NCBI GenBank assembly: GCA_015490455.1
Contig: WFXU01000065.1
Span: 1 to 36,464, forward strand
Length of the DNA stretch: 36,464 nt
Direction of reading: 5' to 3'
From: Hyphomicrobiales bacterium
GTDB taxonomy: Bacteria > Pseudomonadota > Alphaproteobacteria > Rhizobiales > Devosiaceae
The notes under the pieces are model-generated. The model had not been told where the DNA came from and ran no database searches. It worked only from the letters and a program-made list of their open reading frames with translations. Position numbers and translations under genes: made by a program. Positions 33,600 to 36,464 of the stretch are shown here, piece after piece; the stretch's first letter is position 1; every line of letters begins with the position of its first letter.

Positions 33600-35783
33600 A
33601 TGTCATCTTATGTTGAACGTTTCGGATTAAAAATTGACAAATTATTGTTAGATTTTGTTGAAAATAAAGCCCTCAAAAATACTGGTGTAAGTGCAGAGCA
33701 ATTTTGGTCGGGATTTGCCAAATTAGTTGCAGAATCAATGCCCAAAAATATTAAATTGCTGGCCGAGCGAGAAAAATTGCAAGAGAAAATAGATGATTGG
33801 CATAAGAAAAATGGTGCCATTGCAAATAATCCCAAAGCCTATGAGGATTTCTTAAAAAATATTGGCTATTTAGTTGATGAACCAGACGATTTTGAAATTA
33901 GCACTTCTGGTCTTGATGAGGAAATATCAACAATTTGCGCCCCCCAACTTGTTGTTCCAGTATCAAATGCTCGTTTTGCTCTTAATGCTGCTAATGCTCG
34001 CTGGGGTTCACTTTATGATGCTTTTTATGGAACCGATGTAATTAAGCAAGAGGGAGAATTAGCCATAACTAATTCTTATAATCCCAAACGTGGGAGAGAA
34101 GTATTTGCAAAAGTGGCGCAATTTCTTGATGATTATTTTCCGCTTTTCTCTGCTAGCCATAGCCAGGTGCAGGATTATTTTATCAAAAATAATGAACTGC
34201 TCATTAAGACAGAGAATGGGATAACGAATTTGGCTGATAAAAGCCAATTTGTTGCTTTTGCCAATGAAGAAACAGGAAAAGAAAAGAGTGGAGAAAATAT
34301 AGCCAGAAAAATATTGCTTAAACATCATGGTTTGCATGTTGAACTGGTTATTAATAAGGATGATGCGATTGGTAAAACCCATCGGGCAGGGCTTGCTGAT
34401 GTGATTATTGAAAGCGCTCTTACAACTATTCAGGATTGTGAAGATAGTGTTGCAGCGGTTGATGCTGCCGATAAGGTTGGCGTTTATTCTAACTGGCTTG
34501 GCCTGATGGATGGGAGTTTGCGGGCAAGTTTTGAAAAGAATGGCAGGATAATAAACCGTAAATTAAACGAGGATAGAATTTATCAGGGCGTTAATGGGCA
34601 AAAATTGGTTCTAAAGGGCAGAGCGCTATTATTGGTTCGCAATGTTGGTCATTTAATGACAACAAATGCAATTCTTGATGAAAATGACAAGCCAATTGGC
34701 GAGGGATTGATAGATGCGGCAATTACCACACTTTGTGCTATGCACGGCTTAAGGGAGGGGAATAATTCAAAAACCGGATCTATTTATATTGTTAAGCCTA
34801 AAATGCATGGCCATAAGGAAGTAGAATTTGCTTGTGAAATTTTCTCTAATGTAGAAGAATTTCTATCCCTTCCTAAAAATACTATTAAAATAGGCATAAT
34901 GGATGAAGAAAGACGCACTTCAAGCAATTTGAAGGCTTGCATTTATGCAGCACGTGAGAGGGTTTTCTTTATAAATACTGGTTTTTTGGATAGAACAGGA
35001 GATGAAATTCATACCTCTATGTGGGCTGGGCTGGTTTTACCTAAGGAAGAAATAAAAAGGGAAAAATGGTTACAGGCCTATGAAGATAGAAACGTGCTGA
35101 TAGGGCTAAAATGTGGTTTTTCAGGAAGGGCGCAAATAGGTAAGGGAATGTGGCCTATTCCTGATAAGATGGCTGACATGTTAGCTAGCAAGGCTACTCA
35201 TCCAAAGGCTGGGGCAAATTGCGCTTGGGTTCCCTCGCCAACTGCTGCAACTTTACATGCGCTGCACTATCATGAAGTTGATGTTTTTGCCGAACAAAAA
35301 CGCCGTTATGATGAAATAATGCCCACCCTTACGGAGCTATTTTCTATGCCGATTATTGCTAGAAATTCGCTTGGAAAAGAGGAAATATTGCGTGAAGTAG
35401 AAAATAACGCACAAGGCATTTTAGGTTATGTGGTGCGTTGGGTTCAGCAGGGGATTGGCTGTTCAAAAGTTCCAGATATTAATAATATTGGTCTGATGGA
35501 AGACAGGGCAACTTGTCGTATTTCCTCACAACATATTGCCAATTGGTTATTGCATAAAATGATAAGTAAGGAAGAAGTTAAAGCAATATTTAAGCGTATG
35601 GCAAAAATTGTTGATGAACAAAATAAAAATGATGCGGCCTATATTAGAATGAGTGATGATTTTGCTAATTCTATTGCTTTTAATGCTGCTTTAAGATTGG
35701 CGCTTGAAGGGGTAAAACAGCCTTCTGGCTATACGGAGCCAATTTTACACGAAATGCGAATTAGGCAAAAGATAGGTAAATAA
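33600..35783 (+). CDS. glcB: Malate synthase G
   Basis: Single-chain malate synthase of 727 residues (family about 720-730) that joins glyoxylate and acetyl-CoA to malate. Seen are NARWGSLYDAFYGTD, TIQDCEDSVAAVDAADKV, LNEDRIYQG, GSIYIVKPKMHG (393-404), GIMDEERRTSSNLKACI, TGFLDRTGDEIHTSM, and GANCAWVPSPTAATLHALHY. The length and the inserted N-terminal domain separate it from the A form. AAGGAG precedes its ATG. Standing behind aceA, it completes the glyoxylate shunt and can also draw off glyoxylate made by GlcDEF. Confidence 0.96.
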   Translation: MSSYVERFGLKIDKLLLDFVENKALKNTGVSAEQFWSGFAKLVAESMPKNIKLLAEREKLQEKIDDWHKKNGAIANNPKAYEDFLKNIGYLVDEPDDFEISTSGLDEEISTICAPQLVVPVSNARFALNAANARWGSLYDAFYGTDVIKQEGELAITNSYNPKRGREVFAKVAQFLDDYFPLFSASHSQVQDYFIKNNELLIKTENGITNLADKSQFVAFANEETGKEKSGENIARKILLKHHGLHVELVINKDDAIGKTHRAGLADVIIESALTTIQDCEDSVAAVDAADKVGVYSNWLGLMDGSLRASFEKNGRIINRKLNEDRIYQGVNGQKLVLKGRALLLVRNVGHLMTTNAILDENDKPIGEGLIDAAITTLCAMHGLREGNNSKTGSIYIVKPKMHGHKEVEFACEIFSNVEEFLSLPKNTIKIGIMDEERRTSSNLKACIYAARERVFFINTGFLDRTGDEIHTSMWAGLVLPKEEIKREKWLQAYEDRNVLIGLKCGFSGRAQIGKGMWPIPDKMADMLASKATHPKAGANCAWVPSPTAATLHALHYHEVDVFAEQKRRYDEIMPTLTELFSMPIIARNSLGKEEILREVENNAQGILGYVVRWVQQGIGCSKVPDINNIGLMEDRATCRISSQHIANWLLHKMISKEEVKAIFKRMAKIVDEQNKNDAAYIRMSDDFANSIAFNAALRLALEGVKQPSGYTEPILHEMRIRQKIGK

Positions 35784-35813
35784 TGGGATAAATTGGGCTG
35801 GGGTGCTTTTATA

Positions 35814-36224
35814 ATGATTGGTAAAATTAATCATATTGCCATTGTGGTTCCTGATATTGAAAGGTCAGCAAGAAAATATCATGATGTTTTGGGAGCAAAA
35901 ATCTCCAGCCCAATAAAATTAGCTGAACATGGGGTGAGGGTAATTTTTGTTGACTTGGAAAATAGCAAAATAGAGTTGATGGAGCCATTGGGAACGGATT
36001 CCCCAATCGCTAAATTTTTGCAAAAAAATCCGCTCGGCGGCATGCATCATATTTGTTTTGAGGTAAAAAATATTAAAGAGGTTATTTTACATTTACAAAA
36101 AGAGGGGGCAGGCATTATTGGTGATGGTGAACCCAAAATTGGCGCGCATGGCTTGCCGGTAATATTTTTATATCCTAAAGATTTTGATGGTGTGTTGATT
36201 GAATTGGAAGAAGTGCGCGATTAG
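35814..36224 (+). CDS. mce: Methylmalonyl-CoA epimerase
   Basis: Glyoxalase-fold enzyme of 136 residues that epimerises (S)- to (R)-methylmalonyl-CoA on the route from propionyl-CoA to succinyl-CoA. Metal-ligand positions are visible: His7 in NHIAIVVPDIE, Glu of KIELMEPLG, His of GGMHHICFEV and Glu of VLIELEE. The ATG at 35814 is preferred over the TTG at 35793. It follows glcB by 30 bases, hence probably one transcript; linking propionyl-CoA use with the glyoxylate shunt fits an acyl-CoA-sensing regulator nearby. Confidence 0.92.
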   Translation: MIGKINHIAIVVPDIERSARKYHDVLGAKISSPIKLAEHGVRVIFVDLENSKIELMEPLGTDSPIAKFLQKNPLGGMHHICFEVKNIKEVILHLQKEGAGIIGDGEPKIGAHGLPVIFLYPKDFDGVLIELEEVRD

Positions 36225-36264
36225 TCCTAGACTCTATTATTCTGATAGCTATATTTAGTTGGTT

Positions 36265-36464
36265 GTGAAGATTTTATTGCTCAGAAGTCTGAAATCAGAA
36301 GGCAGAAGTATAGTTTGTGAGAAAAAGGATAGTAAGCACAATGAGCGGCTAAGAGCATCAATTGCAACAGAAGCTTTGGCCTTGCTCAGCGTAACAAATT
36401 ATCTTAACCTCGTCATAAACTTAATAGACTACGCCCCACAATCAGCCCTACAAAACTACCCTCA
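36265..36464 (+). other. Open frame running off the window end
   Basis: From GTG at 36265 one frame stays open to the edge (66 codons). It first reads through the heptamer repeat, then a helix-like stretch beginning NERLRASIATEALALLS. No family is recognised and no ribosome site is clear. The composition is less AT-rich than the neighbouring genes, as at the left edge, so this may be the remains of mobile DNA. No other feature is seen in 36225-36264. Confidence 0.15.
36281..36308. repeat. Heptamer repeat, four degenerate copies
   Basis: Units TCAGAAG, TCTGAAA, TCAGAAG and GCAGAAG follow one another without gaps. The same heptamer is found at 775-788 beside the broken transposase gene. Confidence 0.5.

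Overview
The window comes from a low-GC alphaproteobacterium, probably of the Hyphomicrobiales (Rhizobiales). The signs are a Tat-exported beta-helix protein of the TIGR03808 type, a ScfR/RamB-type regulator beside isocitrate lyase, a short rhizobial-type GpmA, a membrane urate oxidase (PuuD) and a beta-hydroxyaspartate (BHA) cycle cluster. Coding is dense and AT-rich, with many overlapping or abutting genes. All family calls rest on motifs and remembered family sequences; no database search was run.

Layout. 1-960: a decayed IS5-family transposase (minus strand) ending at a short heptamer repeat. 962-4394 (minus): a polar amino-acid ABC transporter, order hisP-hisJ-hisQ-hisM. 4465-5295 (minus): the IclR-type regulator BhcR. 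5477-9834 (plus): bhcA, bhcB, bhcC and bhcD, the complete BHA cycle. 9904-13886: glcD, glcE and glcF, glycolate oxidase. 13887-14111: a gap with two possible micro-ORFs and four perfect inverted repeats. 14112-17806: a Tat-dependent TRAP transporter whose small permease is fused to a TM2 domain and a coiled coil, closed by a strong terminator. 17943-26186: mixed chromosomal genes (fabI, a D-2-hydroxyacid dehydrogenase, the TIGR03808 protein, asparaginase, a degenerate receiver protein, gpmA, dapB, pyrF, a cold-shock/DUF1294 protein). 26432-27485: a LysE exporter and a YbgC thioesterase. 27505-30052 (minus): puuD and guaD, purine breakdown. 30214-31620 (minus): ScfR-like regulator. 31795-36224 (plus): an unrecognised small protein, aceA, glcB (malate synthase G) and methylmalonyl-CoA epimerase. 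36225-36464: heptamer repeats and an open frame cut by the window edge.

How the genes fit together. The theme is C2 metabolism. The TRAP transporter (substrate inferred to be a small hydroxy- or oxo-acid) could bring in glycolate or a relative; GlcDEF oxidises glycolate to glyoxylate; BhcA aminates glyoxylate to glycine; BhcC joins glycine and glyoxylate to beta-hydroxyaspartate; BhcB dehydrates it to iminosuccinate; BhcD reduces this to aspartate, the amino donor for BhcA, giving net oxaloacetate. About 20 kb away, AceA and GlcB make and consume glyoxylate by the glyoxylate shunt, and GuaD/PuuD start a purine route whose later steps can also release glyoxylate. A 21-bp perfect palindrome just upstream of a near-consensus promoter for bhcA, with a similar palindrome before the TRAP operon, suggests shared control by BhcR. 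I see no phage, CRISPR, rRNA or tRNA genes.
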